40,341 nt of DNA from an uncultured Allomuricauda sp. (GCA_937899065.1 CALBPG010000018.1:1-40341), one strand, 5' to 3'; positions 13,588-22,300 are shown, numbered from the stretch's first letter. The notes: generated by a model not told the origin, from the sequence alone. Program-made: numbers and translations.

Positions 13588-15915
13588 TTAGCTTTTTTCC
13601 AGTGTAACTTTTACCGATTTGCTGATGGGGGTTTGACTCTTGTCCGCAAAATGGTTGTAGGGCACTAATACATTGGTTTCCGGAAAATAGGCTGCTAAAT
13701 TCCCTCTAGGGATGTTGTATGAAATCACTTTGAAGTTTAGCGCTTTTCGCTCCTTTCCATCGTAATGGCTTAAGATGTTCACTTTCGTTCCCTGCTGGAG
13801 ATTGTTTTCGGCCATATCTTTTTCGTTTATCATCAAGACCCTTCGGGTGCCATAAACCCCGCGGTAGCGGTCATCCATTCCGTAGATCGTAGTGTTGAAT
13901 TGGTCGTGCGACCGGATGGTCATCAGCAGAAACTCATCGGCCTTCAGCTCATGTTCTGGCAAAGGATTCACGGTGAATTGTGCTTTACTGTTTGGAAGAC
14001 CACTAAAATCCATCGCTCGTGCGGAGTTGGGAAGGTAGTAGCCACTATCCTTGGATTGCTGTTCCGTATTCTTGAAACCCTTCGCGATGTTATCAATAGC
14101 TTCCCGGATTAAAGTATAGTCCGTTCCCATTTTTTTCCAAGGTACCGGATGGTTTTCCCCAAAGTGATGATGCCCTAGTTCGGCAATGATATCGGGTTCG
14201 CTTTTCAAATTCCCCGATATCGGCTGAAAAATACCCTTTGACCAACGCACCTTTCCCATGCTATTTTCGGTGGTCACAAAACGATTTTGATCTTTTTCCG
14301 AACGCCCCAAGGTAGGAAGCATCAAAGCGGTTTTTCCCGTAACCAGATGCGAACGGTTCAATTTGGTGCTGACCTGAATGGTCAAATTACAGTTTTGAAT
14401 CGCTTCTGCTGTAAATTCCGTATCCGAGGCTGCTGCAAGAAAATTACCGCCTAAGCACATAAAGACCTTGGCCTTTTTCTCGTGCATGGCCTTAATGGAT
14501 TCCACGGTATCATAACCGGTTTGTGTTGGTGCTTCAAAACCCAAATGGGTTTTTAGTCTTTCGTTGTAACCTTCATCCGCATAATGATGGATGCCCACAC
14601 TTCGGTCGCCTTGTACATTGCTGTGACCCCTCACCGGGCAAGTACCCGCATTGGGTTTTCCAATAGCGCCTTTCAGCAACAACAAGTTCACAAATTCTTG
14701 AATGTTGGCTACCCCATTTTTATGTTGGGTCAATCCCATAGCCCAACAAATGATGATTTTGGATTTCGCAGCCAATAGGTCAACCGTTTCAGAAATGACT
14801 TCCTCTGAAATACCACTGAATTGGAGTAATTCATCTTCATCAAAGCGGTCCAAATCGGTTTTCAAAGCTGTGTAGCCTTCCGTGTAGTTTTCAATGAAGT
14901 CGTGGTCCAATACCGTGTGGCTCGTTTCTACATCTTTTTCAAAGAGCTTTTTGAGTAACAGTTTGACCAAAGCAATATCTTGATTGATTTTAACTTGAAG
15001 ATGGATGTCCGCCAAGTCAGTACCGTTCCCCAGCCATCCGTTCAGGCGTTGCGGATTTTTGAAATTCACCAGACCGGCTTCCGCCAAAGGATTGATACTG
15101 ATGATTTTTCCGCCATTGGCTTTGCATTTTTCCAAGGCGGTCAACATTCTGGGGTGATTCGTGCCTGGGTTTTGTCCTGCGATGATGACGACTTCTGCCT
15201 CATAAAAATCTTCAAGGGTTACCGAACCTTTACCTATTCCCAAGGTATTTTTCAATGCGATGCCGCTGCTTTCATGGCACATATTGGAACAATCCGGGAG
15301 ATTGTTGGTGCCCAAAGCACGGGCAAACGTACCATATAAAAAGGCCGCTTCATTGCTGGAGCGTCCCGAAGTATAAAAGATTGCTTCGTCCGGAGAACTT
15401 AAAGCTTTGAGTTCTTTTGAGAGGAGGTGATAGGCATCTTTCCAAGAAATAGGTTCGTAGTGTTTTTTATTAGGATGCAACACCAAAGGCTCTGTAAGAC
15501 GGCCCAATTGGTTCAATTCAAAATCAGTACGCAGGGAAAGGGCTTCCACGGAATGTTCTTCGAAGAATTGTGCATCCAAGGTATTTCGGGTAGCTTCATC
15601 GGCTAGAGCCTTGGCGCCGTTTTCACAATACTCGGCCACTTTATTGGGAGTGTCTGGGTCAGGCCAAGCACAACTGGGGCAATCAAATCCTTTTTTCTGA
15701 TTTAGCGCGGCAAGTCCTTTAAAGGCTTTTACCATACCCATTTCGCGGAGACTATGCTGCAATGCATTGGATACGGCTGGAGTTCCTCCGGCATAGGAAG
15801 AAGGCGTGGTTATCTTCCCATTTGAGGTTTCGTTTTGTGGGCCAATGGCGGAAACATTGCGATTTGGGGTGTTGGACATGGCTGCTTCGCGTGGATTTCG
15901 TCGTTTATCTGCCAA
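13588..15915 (-). CDS. FdhF/YdeP-family molybdopterin oxidoreductase
   Basis: The 775-aa protein belongs to the YdeP branch of formate dehydrogenase-like molybdoenzymes. Landmarks are SYAGGTPAVSNAL, the KGFDCPSCAWPDPD block near the N terminus, YTSGRSSNEAAFLYGTFAR, NLPDCSNMCHESSG and the C-terminal molybdopterin-dinucleotide-binding domain. E. coli YdeP is linked to acid resistance, but the substrate of the family is not established and none can be named here. A second possible start is at residue 13 (MSNTPNRN). No dedicated cofactor or partner genes are beside it. Confidence 0.88.
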   Translation of the reverse strand: MADKRRNPREAAMSNTPNRNVSAIGPQNETSNGKITTPSSYAGGTPAVSNALQHSLREMGMVKAFKGLAALNQKKGFDCPSCAWPDPDTPNKVAEYCENGAKALADEATRNTLDAQFFEEHSVEALSLRTDFELNQLGRLTEPLVLHPNKKHYEPISWKDAYHLLSKELKALSSPDEAIFYTSGRSSNEAAFLYGTFARALGTNNLPDCSNMCHESSGIALKNTLGIGKGSVTLEDFYEAEVVIIAGQNPGTNHPRMLTALEKCKANGGKIISINPLAEAGLVNFKNPQRLNGWLGNGTDLADIHLQVKINQDIALVKLLLKKLFEKDVETSHTVLDHDFIENYTEGYTALKTDLDRFDEDELLQFSGISEEVISETVDLLAAKSKIIICWAMGLTQHKNGVANIQEFVNLLLLKGAIGKPNAGTCPVRGHSNVQGDRSVGIHHYADEGYNERLKTHLGFEAPTQTGYDTVESIKAMHEKKAKVFMCLGGNFLAAASDTEFTAEAIQNCNLTIQVSTKLNRSHLVTGKTALMLPTLGRSEKDQNRFVTTENSMGKVRWSKGIFQPISGNLKSEPDIIAELGHHHFGENHPVPWKKMGTDYTLIREAIDNIAKGFKNTEQQSKDSGYYLPNSARAMDFSGLPNSKAQFTVNPLPEHELKADEFLLMTIRSHDQFNTTIYGMDDRYRGVYGTRRVLMINEKDMAENNLQQGTKVNILSHYDGKERKALNFKVISYNIPRGNLAAYFPETNVLVPYNHFADKSQTPISKSVKVTLEKS

Positions 15916-16064
15916 AAGATACGATGAAATGCAATAGGGGTAAAGTTCACCACAGGTTTTAAGGGTTACACATCATTTCTTTTCCATCAGTAGGAGTCAG
16001 GCGTACATTTACAATGTAATTAAAACAGAAAGTAAATTTTTTCATTTTCATATAGTGTTCTCGT

Positions 16065-16098
16065 AAAAGAGTCTTGCCTTAGTCGGTAAGGCTCTTTT
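16065..16098. terminator. Terminator overlapping the dnaE2 stop codon
   Basis: AAAAGAGTCTTGCC (16065-16078) and GGTAAGGCTCTTTT (16085-16098) pair over 14 positions with two G-T wobbles. The dnaE2 stop codon (complement of 16079-16081) sits in the loop, and the T runs allow use on either strand. Confidence 0.8.
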
Positions 16099-19000
16099 TA
16101 ATTTCAGACGTTTTTCCGCGTCGCTTTCCTTCTTTCGGTACCAACAGTTTTTTACTTGTTTTCATATCGGAATACCTTGGGTCTGGGATGTAATCTTCTT
16201 TTTGCATTTTGATGACCTCGATGCTCAAAAAGCCAAATTCCTCTACCACTTTTCCGTAGAAACGATAAATGCCTTTTCCTCTGAAATAATATTTTGCTGC
16301 CACGGGTGGAAAAAGCACCGTGTCAAATACTTCTCCATGCTGGTCGACCAGGGTAGCAAAGTGCATGCGCTTGCCGTTGTGGGTACTGGTGTTTTTTACG
16401 GTGACCAAATAGCCGTAAATATCAATATGCTTGTTCAGATAGCGACGTAAATCTTTTTGTCCGTTGGTATTTTTCGGAGGTTTTGCCAATAATTGGAACG
16501 GACTGCACAAACAAAAGCCCAGCAATTCCCATTGTTCAAAAGCAGTTTCTTGGGCGGTGGTATCCAACTTCGGAATCTGGAATTTTTGATGCCGAGCTGG
16601 AAACAATTTTGGGTGTTCCAATCGCTCGTTTTTTGAGCGCATCAAATGCGCTTTCCAAAGCAATTCATGTTTGTTGATGCCCGTAAACCGAAATGCATCA
16701 ATGCGGATAAGAATGGCAAGTTGTTCTACGGAAATCAACACCCGGTCCATAAAATCTTCCAAAGAAGCAAAGTTGCCGTTGCGTGAACGTTCGGTCAGGA
16801 TACGTTCCATGACCCGCTGTTCCAAATCGCGGAGGTACATCATCCCCAAATAAATATGCTTGCCAACAATGCGGTTGGGAATGCTACTGGTGTTGATGCA
16901 AGGCGGATGTATGATAGCCCCCATCATGCGCGCATCATGAATGTAAAATTCTGAACGATAAAAACCACCGCCATTGTTGAGTACGGCGACCATGTATTCC
17001 AACGGATAATAGGCTCTCAAAAACAGACTTTGATAGCTTTCCACAGCATAGGAAGCAGAGTGACCCTTGGCAAAAGCGTAGCCAGCAAAACTGGCAACTT
17101 GGTTCCAGATTTCAAAAATCAAGTCGTCGGTATATCCTTTTTTTCGGCAGTTGGCGATGAATTTGTCCTTCACCTTTTGGAATTCCGCCCGTGAACGGAA
17201 TTTTCCGCTCATACCCCTGCGGAGGACATCCGCTTCGCCCAAATCCAAATCTGCAAAATGGTGGGCCACTTTAATCACATCTTCTTGATATACCATCACC
17301 CCATAGGTGTCCGGCATAATGTCCAGCATAATGGGATGTGCTTTTTCTTCAGCACGACCTGGATGACGATGTCGTAAAATGTATTCGCGCATCATGCCAC
17401 TTTTGGCTACTCCAGGACGAATGATAGAACTGGCGGCGACAAGTCCTAAATAATTGTCGACCTCCAATTTTTTCAACAGCATGCGCATGGCGGGAGATTC
17501 CACATAAAAACACCCCATGCATTGTGCGGTCTTGATGAGGGTATTGATGACATCATCCTTTTTGAAACCCTTGATGTCGTGAATGTCGATGGTCTCAAAT
17601 TGTTCCGGTTGGTTATAGGCGACAATTTCCAGTGCCTCTTTGATTTTACCCAATCCGCGCTGCCCCAAAATGTCGAATTTGTACAAGCCCACATCTTCGG
17701 CAATGACCATGTCGAATTGGGTAGTAGGAAAGCCTTTTGGCGGAAGGTGCGTAGCTGAAAACCAATTCAAGGGTTTATCACTGATTAGAATTCCGCCTGC
17801 GTGAATGCTCAAATAATTGGGTTTTCCCATGAGGAGCTTTCCATATTTGAACACGAGTTTGGAGATGCCATCCAGCTTTGAAGGGTCATACCGGCCTTCA
17901 ATCAAAAAATCAATTTCTTGGGGCGGCAGGCCAAATACTTTTCCCAACTCTCGAATAATGCCTCGTTCCTTGAAGGTGACGTAGGTGCCGAGCAGGGCGA
18001 CGTGCTCAAAACGTTCGAAAATATATTGCGTCATGGCAGGGCGGTCGCGCCATGAAAAATCAATATCGAAATCTGGGGGATTGGCTCGGTATAAGTTGAT
18101 GAAGCGCTCAAAGTAAAGGTCGAGTTCCATAGGGTCCACATCGGTGATGCGGAGCAAATACGCGACAATGCTATTGGCCCCACTGCCGCGTCCGACATAA
18201 TAAAAGCCTCTTCTTCTTGCTTCGGACACAATGTCCCAATTGATGAGGAAATAGGAAACAAACCCCATTTTTTTGATGAGCTTCAGTTCTTTGTCCAATC
18301 GCGATTGTATGGCAGCATCTACATCTTGGTAGCGATAGGGGAGCCCTTCTTGGCACAACTTTTCAATCAAGGCTTCATCTTCGGCTACACTCCCTGAAAA
18401 GGTTTTTAGGTTTTGGGGTTTTCTTCCTTTGGAAAAATCAAAATGAATGCTACACTGTTTGAGCAGTTTTTCGGTGTTTTCGAGGATAAAAGGATATTCC
18501 GAAAAGGCTGCCGCCAAGTTTTGCACCGGATACATTTTTTCATCTTCCGAAGCTTCTTCGTCAGGGGAAAGCTTGCTGAGCAATACATTTTGGTCAATGG
18601 CGCGTAGCAAGCGATGCGCGTTGAAATCTTGTTTGTTGCGAAACGTAACCGATTGGAGCACAACCAGTTTTTTTCGGAATTGCATCAATCCTGAAAAGGG
18701 CAATTTGCGAAGGTCGTTGATGGAAACGCCGATGAATTCATGCGCTTCTGAAACGTCCAATTCGTTTAAAAGGACTTGCTCAAAGGGATAGATGACAAAA
18801 GCATTTTCAAACTTGGGCGCTTTTGGGGGAATCTCCAATTCTTGATGGAGATGATGAGACAAAAAAGTATTCAGTTCATGATACCCTTCGTTGTTTTGGG
18901 CAATGCCCACAAAACAGGGCCGAACCCCATTTCTAAAATCAATGCCCAACACCGGACGAATGTTGTACTCAGGTGCCTTTCGCACAAAATTCAAGCAAGC

Positions 19001-19126
19001 TGAGGTATTGTTGATGTCGGTGAGCGCCAATTGCGTCACATGGTTTTGTTGGGCTAATTCCAACAACTCCACTTCGGAAAAACTTCCGAATCGCATGCTG
19101 TAATATGTGTGACAATTTAAATAGAT
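16079..19126 (-). CDS. dnaE2: Short DNA polymerase III alpha-like protein (DnaE2/ImuC-like)
   Basis: This C-family polymerase of about 1000 aa is well below the roughly 1450 aa of replicative DnaE in this phylum. With dinB upstream, that points to a translesion role. Counting from the ATG at 19096, the PHP domain has LALTDINNTSACL at 23-35, the palm has RGSGANSIVAYLL near 303 and the catalytic PDFDIDF at 341-347, and an OB-fold follows near the C terminus. The ATG at 19096 is too late: upstream codons in frame read YLNCHTYYS, the conserved PHP start with its metal-binding His. The codon where the family Met is expected is ATC (19124-19126), which I take as the likely start. Confidence 0.85.
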   Translation of the reverse strand: MYLNCHTYYSMRFGSFSEVELLELAQQNHVTQLALTDINNTSACLNFVRKAPEYNIRPVLGIDFRNGVRPCFVGIAQNNEGYHELNTFLSHHLHQELEIPPKAPKFENAFVIYPFEQVLLNELDVSEAHEFIGVSINDLRKLPFSGLMQFRKKLVVLQSVTFRNKQDFNAHRLLRAIDQNVLLSKLSPDEEASEDEKMYPVQNLAAAFSEYPFILENTEKLLKQCSIHFDFSKGRKPQNLKTFSGSVAEDEALIEKLCQEGLPYRYQDVDAAIQSRLDKELKLIKKMGFVSYFLINWDIVSEARRRGFYYVGRGSGANSIVAYLLRITDVDPMELDLYFERFINLYRANPPDFDIDFSWRDRPAMTQYIFERFEHVALLGTYVTFKERGIIRELGKVFGLPPQEIDFLIEGRYDPSKLDGISKLVFKYGKLLMGKPNYLSIHAGGILISDKPLNWFSATHLPPKGFPTTQFDMVIAEDVGLYKFDILGQRGLGKIKEALEIVAYNQPEQFETIDIHDIKGFKKDDVINTLIKTAQCMGCFYVESPAMRMLLKKLEVDNYLGLVAASSIIRPGVAKSGMMREYILRHRHPGRAEEKAHPIMLDIMPDTYGVMVYQEDVIKVAHHFADLDLGEADVLRRGMSGKFRSRAEFQKVKDKFIANCRKKGYTDDLIFEIWNQVASFAGYAFAKGHSASYAVESYQSLFLRAYYPLEYMVAVLNNGGGFYRSEFYIHDARMMGAIIHPPCINTSSIPNRIVGKHIYLGMMYLRDLEQRVMERILTERSRNGNFASLEDFMDRVLISVEQLAILIRIDAFRFTGINKHELLWKAHLMRSKNERLEHPKLFPARHQKFQIPKLDTTAQETAFEQWELLGFCLCSPFQLLAKPPKNTNGQKDLRRYLNKHIDIYGYLVTVKNTSTHNGKRMHFATLVDQHGEVFDTVLFPPVAAKYYFRGKGIYRFYGKVVEEFGFLSIEVIKMQKEDYIPDPRYSDMKTSKKLLVPKEGKRRGKTSEIKKSLTD

Positions 19127-19164
19127 GTTAGAGGTCAGATATTAGACATTAGACGGTTTTAAGT
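19121..19164. repeat. Short TTAGA-rich degenerate repeat before dnaE2
   Basis: The motifs GATGTTAGA, GATATTAGA and GACATTAGA follow each other closely. The tract ends at the expected dnaE2 start codon. Such TTAGA-type filler occurs between flavobacterial genes, but origin and function are not clear. Confidence 0.4.
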
Positions 19165-19173
19165 GCATGTGTC

Positions 19174-19194
19174 ACTCTGAATACATTTCAGAGT
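19174..19194. repeat. Small perfect hairpin, dinB-dnaE2 gap
   Basis: ACTCTGAA (19174-19181) and TTCAGAGT (19187-19194) enclose TACAT. No T run follows in either direction, so it is not an obvious terminator. The leading TGTCA resembles the head of the REP-like element at 12321, so it may be a decayed relative. Confidence 0.4.
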
Positions 19195-19286
19195 TTGATT
19201 ATCCATGACGTGAAACCAATATTTCATTTTATGATTTAGATGCTTCTCATATCTTATTTCTGATAGTGTAGCGGTCTTACTTCTTT

Positions 19287-20501
19287 TTATTGTTTTCGAT
19301 GCGCCAACACCACAGGTGGTAAGCCATTAAAAGGGTTGTGCATGCGGCCAATGGTTTTTGCGCCCATAGCGGATGCTCGAAAAATACTTCGGTCGCCAAA
19401 GCGTTTGCGAACGTTGTCCATGGCATTGTAGAGGTTCAGGGTTTCTTCGGTGTCCTCAAAAAGGTTGATTTGGTAATTCCCGGAAACCAAATGACTGAAA
19501 CGAATCCCGACCAACCGTACCAGCATTCGTTTGTTGTACAGCCCATGGAACAATTCTAAGATTTTAGGGATGAGGATATGGTCGGCACTGGTGTAGGGAA
19601 TGCGCAGTTGTTTGGAATAGGTGTTGAAATCGGAATACCTTATTTTCACTGCGATACAAGCGGTAAGTTTGTCTCCCCTTCGCAATTGATAGGCTAAGTT
19701 TTCGGTCATGGCAATAAGGATACCCTTGAGCTTTTTCACATCGATAGTATCTCGGTCGAACGTGCGTTCGGTGGAGATGGATTTCCGGTCATGAAACGGA
19801 ATGACGGGTGTGTTGTCGATACCGTTGGCACGCTTCCAAATAACGGTGCCATTGGCACCTAAAACCTGTTGCATGATGCCCATGGGCATTTCCTGAACGG
19901 TGCGCACTTCGCGTATGCCAAGATTTCGAAGGGTTTGATAAGTCTTATCCCCAACCATGGGAATCTTTTTAATAGATAGTGGGGCCAAAAACGGTTTTTC
20001 TTGACCAAAATCGATTTTGAGTTGATTGTTGGGTTTGGCCTCATTGGTAGCTACTTTGGAAACCACCTTATTGACTGATAGCCCGAATGAAATGGGTAAT
20101 CCTGTTTCATGCATGATTTTTTTGCGCATCTCCGAAGCATATTTGTAGCATCCAAAAAAGCGGTCCATCCCCGAGAGGTCGGCATAGAACTCATCAATAC
20201 TCGATTTTTCAAAAAGGGGTACATGCTCTTTGATGATTTCGGTCACTACATCAGAGTACTGGCTGTAGGTTCCAGCATTTCCTCGAATAACGGTTGCTTC
20301 TGGACAAAGCTCCTTGGCCATTTTCATGGGCATGCCCGAATGTATCCCGAAACCACGGGTTTCATAACTGCACGCAGCAACCACGCCTCGGTCACTGGTG
20401 CCCCCTACCAAGAGCGGTTTGTTCTTGAGTTCCGTATTCAGGATACGTTCCACAGAGACATAGAACGTGTCCAAGTCCAAGTGTAAAATGGTCTTCTTCA
20501 T
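19287..20501 (-). CDS. dinB: DNA polymerase IV (Y-family)
   Basis: DinB copies past damaged bases at low fidelity. The 404-aa protein shows the first catalytic aspartate D9 in LHLDLDTFYVSVER, the D103-E104 pair in SIDEFYADLSG, the SYETRGFGIHSGMPM finger motif and a little-finger domain toward the C terminus. It lies upstream of, and on the same strand as, the short DnaE, the order expected of a mutagenesis pair. The 160-190 base gap between them argues against tight coupling. No LexA-type operator was recognised upstream. Confidence 0.93.
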   Translation of the reverse strand: MKKTILHLDLDTFYVSVERILNTELKNKPLLVGGTSDRGVVAACSYETRGFGIHSGMPMKMAKELCPEATVIRGNAGTYSQYSDVVTEIIKEHVPLFEKSSIDEFYADLSGMDRFFGCYKYASEMRKKIMHETGLPISFGLSVNKVVSKVATNEAKPNNQLKIDFGQEKPFLAPLSIKKIPMVGDKTYQTLRNLGIREVRTVQEMPMGIMQQVLGANGTVIWKRANGIDNTPVIPFHDRKSISTERTFDRDTIDVKKLKGILIAMTENLAYQLRRGDKLTACIAVKIRYSDFNTYSKQLRIPYTSADHILIPKILELFHGLYNKRMLVRLVGIRFSHLVSGNYQINLFEDTEETLNLYNAMDNVRKRFGDRSIFRASAMGAKTIGRMHNPFNGLPPVVLAHRKQ

Positions 20502-20610
20502 TGTTTAGTTGAGAGAAAGCTAATTTATGGAATAATTCCTAATAAATGGAAATAATCCAAATAATATAACAGAAGCTTCGTAATCTGTTTCCTATCCCAT
20601 AAATCCTTTA

Positions 20611-20618
20611 TATCTTTG
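20611..20618 (+). promoter_or_regulatory. -7 element of a possible small RNA
   Basis: TATCTTTG matches TAnnTTTG exactly. A start near 20625 would give a transcript of about 90 bases ending at the terminator at 20684-20712. No clear -33 TTTG is seen. Confidence 0.5.
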
Positions 20619-20624
20619 AATCGT

Positions 20625-20712
20625 TGTGTTGGATTCCCTTTAGAAAATGGGAATCTGGTTGGACAGTAAAATGTCGACCAATGAAAGGCTTTCCATATGG
20701 AAGGCTTTTTTT
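20625..20712 (+). ncRNA. Candidate structured small RNA or leader
   Basis: Downstream of an exact -7 box are three hairpins. GATTCCC (20632-20638) pairs with GGGAATC (20649-20655). GGT plus GACA (20657-20665) pair with TGTC plus ACC (20672-20679) over an internal loop. A terminator follows at 20684-20712. A frame runs through the interval, but its codons do not resemble a protein and the nitroreductase homology starts only at 20741. It may be a free small RNA or a terminator-controlled leader. No known family is recognised with confidence. Confidence 0.45.
20684..20712 (+). terminator. Intrinsic terminator ahead of nitroreductase
   Basis: GCTTTCC (20688-20694, the G at 20688) pairs with GGAAGGC (20699-20705) with one G-U pair over an ATAT loop. 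A run of seven T follows. It sits just before the nitroreductase promoter element. Confidence 0.7.
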
Positions 20713-20718
20713 GTGCCG

Positions 20719-20726
20719 TATCTTTG
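20719..20726 (+). promoter_or_regulatory. -7 element of nitroreductase gene
   Basis: TATCTTTG matches TAnnTTTG exactly and lies 14 bases before the ATG at 20741, implying a very short leader. The -33 region has TTTC rather than TTTG. Confidence 0.55.
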
Positions 20727-20740
20727 TGAAAAACACCTCT

Positions 20741-21292
20741 ATGTTACTTGACATCATCAAAAAACGACGTAGTATTTTCCCTGTACAATACAATGATAAA
20801 CCCATCTCACGTGAAACGTTGGAGACGCTTTTGGAAGCCGCAAATTGGGCACCCAACCATAAAAAAACAGAACCTTGGCGGTTTAAGGTACTGACCGGAA
20901 ACAGCAAAAAGGATTTAGGCGCTTTCCTTTCCAAGAAGTATCAGGAAGTTGACCCGAATCCGAAGCAAATGAAAATCATGAAACTACAAGCCAATCCAGA
21001 GAAGTCTGCAGCGGTAATCGCTATTTGCATGCAGCGTGACCCCAAGGAAAGTTTGCCTGAATGGGAAGAATTGGCAGCAACGGCCATGGCCGTGCAAAAC
21101 ATGTGGTTGTGTTGCGCCGAAATGAACATCGGTTGTTATTGGAGCTCACCAGGACTCATAAAATACATGGATGAGTTTTTTGACTTAAATGAAGGGGAAC
21201 GTTGTCTCGGGTTTTTATATATGGGATATTACGATGAGCTAATCGAAACACCTGTAAAGGGGTCTATCCAAGAAAAAGTAGAATGGCTTTAA
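20741..21292 (+). CDS. Nitroreductase-family FMN protein, YdjA-like
   Basis: The 183-aa protein is an FMN-dependent NAD(P)H oxidoreductase of the compact YdjA type. It shows IIKKRRSIFPVQYND with the FMN-phosphate-binding arginines, then ANWAPNHKKTEPWRF, the family hallmark. Near the C terminus is GYYDELIETP. A frame extends upstream to 20624, but only from the ATG at 20741 (MLLDIIKKRRS) does the sequence look like the family. The natural substrate is unknown. It converges with the DUF456 gene, with 2 bases between the stops. Confidence 0.9.
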   Translation: MLLDIIKKRRSIFPVQYNDKPISRETLETLLEAANWAPNHKKTEPWRFKVLTGNSKKDLGAFLSKKYQEVDPNPKQMKIMKLQANPEKSAAVIAICMQRDPKESLPEWEELAATAMAVQNMWLCCAEMNIGCYWSSPGLIKYMDEFFDLNEGERCLGFLYMGYYDELIETPVKGSIQEKVEWL

Positions 21293-21294
21293 TC

Positions 21295-21807
21295 CTATGA
21301 AAAGGAGAAGAGCGCTCCACGAAATTCCCAGGCTTTTGCGATAAAAAGGCCTAAAAACACAATTGCTAAAACGAATTTCAAGAAGGTTCCGGTCAGAAAT
21401 CCAATAAAGGAACCGAAAGCCGCCTTAAGTGCAGTTTTGTTGTCCGCTTTGTTGAGAATTTCTCCAACTAAAGCGCCCACAAAAGGCCAAATCACAATAC
21501 CAAAAACTCCAAGGATAGGGAAGAATATCGCGACGAGCAATCCTATTACGGTACCCCACATGCCTGCTTTGCTACCGCCAAATTTTTTCGTCCCCATAGC
21601 AGGGACAATATAGTCTAGCACAAAAACCAGAATCGCTACAGCTGCGGTAAGTCCCAAAAACCACCAATCATCAGGAACAGCATCGGTTAGATGTAACAGC
21701 AGTAATCCGAGCCAGCTCACAGGTGGGCCGGGCAACACCGGGAGAAAACTTCCCAAAATCCCGACAAGTGTCAAAACAAAACCAAGGACCAACAAGGCGA
21801 TATCCAT
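21295..21807 (-). CDS. DUF456 membrane protein
   Basis: This 170-aa integral membrane protein has about four to five helices and Gly-rich turns. The N-terminal GSFLPVLPGPPVSWLGLLLL and internal GAWxG-like stretches (KAGMWGTVIGL) are typical of DUF456. The biochemical role of the family is unknown. It stands alone, transcribed toward the nitroreductase gene and divergent from the blaI-like gene. Confidence 0.88.
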   Translation of the reverse strand: MDIALLVLGFVLTLVGILGSFLPVLPGPPVSWLGLLLLHLTDAVPDDWWFLGLTAAVAILVFVLDYIVPAMGTKKFGGSKAGMWGTVIGLLVAIFFPILGVFGIVIWPFVGALVGEILNKADNKTALKAAFGSFIGFLTGTFLKFVLAIVFLGLFIAKAWEFRGALFSFS

Positions 21808-21864
21808 ATAAATGATTTATTCGATAAGACTAAGATAGGGCCGAAATGTTACATGGAATTTTTT

Positions 21865-21880
21865 AACTAAAAAATTAGTT
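21865..21880. promoter_or_regulatory. BlaI-type operator 1
   Basis: AACTAA-AAAA-TTAGTT is a perfect dyad with 6-base arms. It is the first of three copies of AACTA-N6-TAGTT upstream of the repressor gene. Confidence 0.7.
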
Positions 21881-21882
21881 TA

Positions 21883-21898
21883 AACTAAGAAAATAGTT
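21883..21898. promoter_or_regulatory. BlaI-type operator 2
   Basis: AACTA-AGAAAA-TAGTT repeats the same 16-bp plan 18 bases after operator 1. It overlaps the upstream side of a TATATATTG promoter-like sequence at 21898-21906. Confidence 0.7.
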
Positions 21899-21911
21899 AT
21901 ATATTGCATTC

Positions 21912-21927
21912 AACTAATTCATTAGTT
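21912..21927. promoter_or_regulatory. BlaI-type operator 3
   Basis: AACTAAT-TC-ATTAGTT has 7-base arms and ends one base before the ATG of the repressor gene, in the expected transcript start or leader region. Confidence 0.7.
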
Positions 21928-21928
21928 C

Positions 21929-22300
21929 ATGAAAAAAAAGCAACTCACCCGAGCCGAAGAAGACGTCATGCAGATTCTATGGCAGCTCGAAAAATGTAAT
22001 GTCGCCGCAATTGTGGAACAATTCCCGGCGCCAAGGCCCAAGTACAATACCATCTCCACCATAGTTCGCATTTTGGAGACCAAAGGCTTCGTGGGTCATG
22101 AACCCAAAGGGAAGGGCTATTTATATTTTCCGTTGATTCCGAAATCTGCGTACAGCAATCAAAGTATCACCAAGTTGATTGATGGTTATTTTCAAGGTTC
22201 TTTCCAAAACATGGTGTCTTTTTTTATGAAGGAAAACGACATCAGCGTAGAAGAACTGGAGTCTATTTTATCACAAATCAAAAAAGAGGATAATGATTAG
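21929..22300 (+). CDS. blaI: BlaI/MecI/CopY-family repressor
   Basis: This 123-aa winged-helix repressor has LTRAEEDVMQILWQLEKCNVAAIVEQF then KYNTISTIVRILETKGFV, the BlaI recognition region. The C-terminal half would dimerise and be the target of proteolysis. Its 3' end overlaps the M56 metallopeptidase gene by 8 bases. The three dyads directly upstream support autoregulation. In beta-lactamase systems the pair senses drugs, but no beta-lactamase or PBP gene is nearby, so the signal and wider regulon are unknown. Confidence 0.93.
   Translation: MKKKQLTRAEEDVMQILWQLEKCNVAAIVEQFPAPRPKYNTISTIVRILETKGFVGHEPKGKGYLYFPLIPKSAYSNQSITKLIDGYFQGSFQNMVSFFMKENDISVEELESILSQIKKEDND

Noticed and set aside
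20624..20740. N-terminal extension of the nitroreductase frame
   Set aside because: The family sequence begins at the ATG at 20741. The extension crosses hairpins, a terminator and a promoter element.
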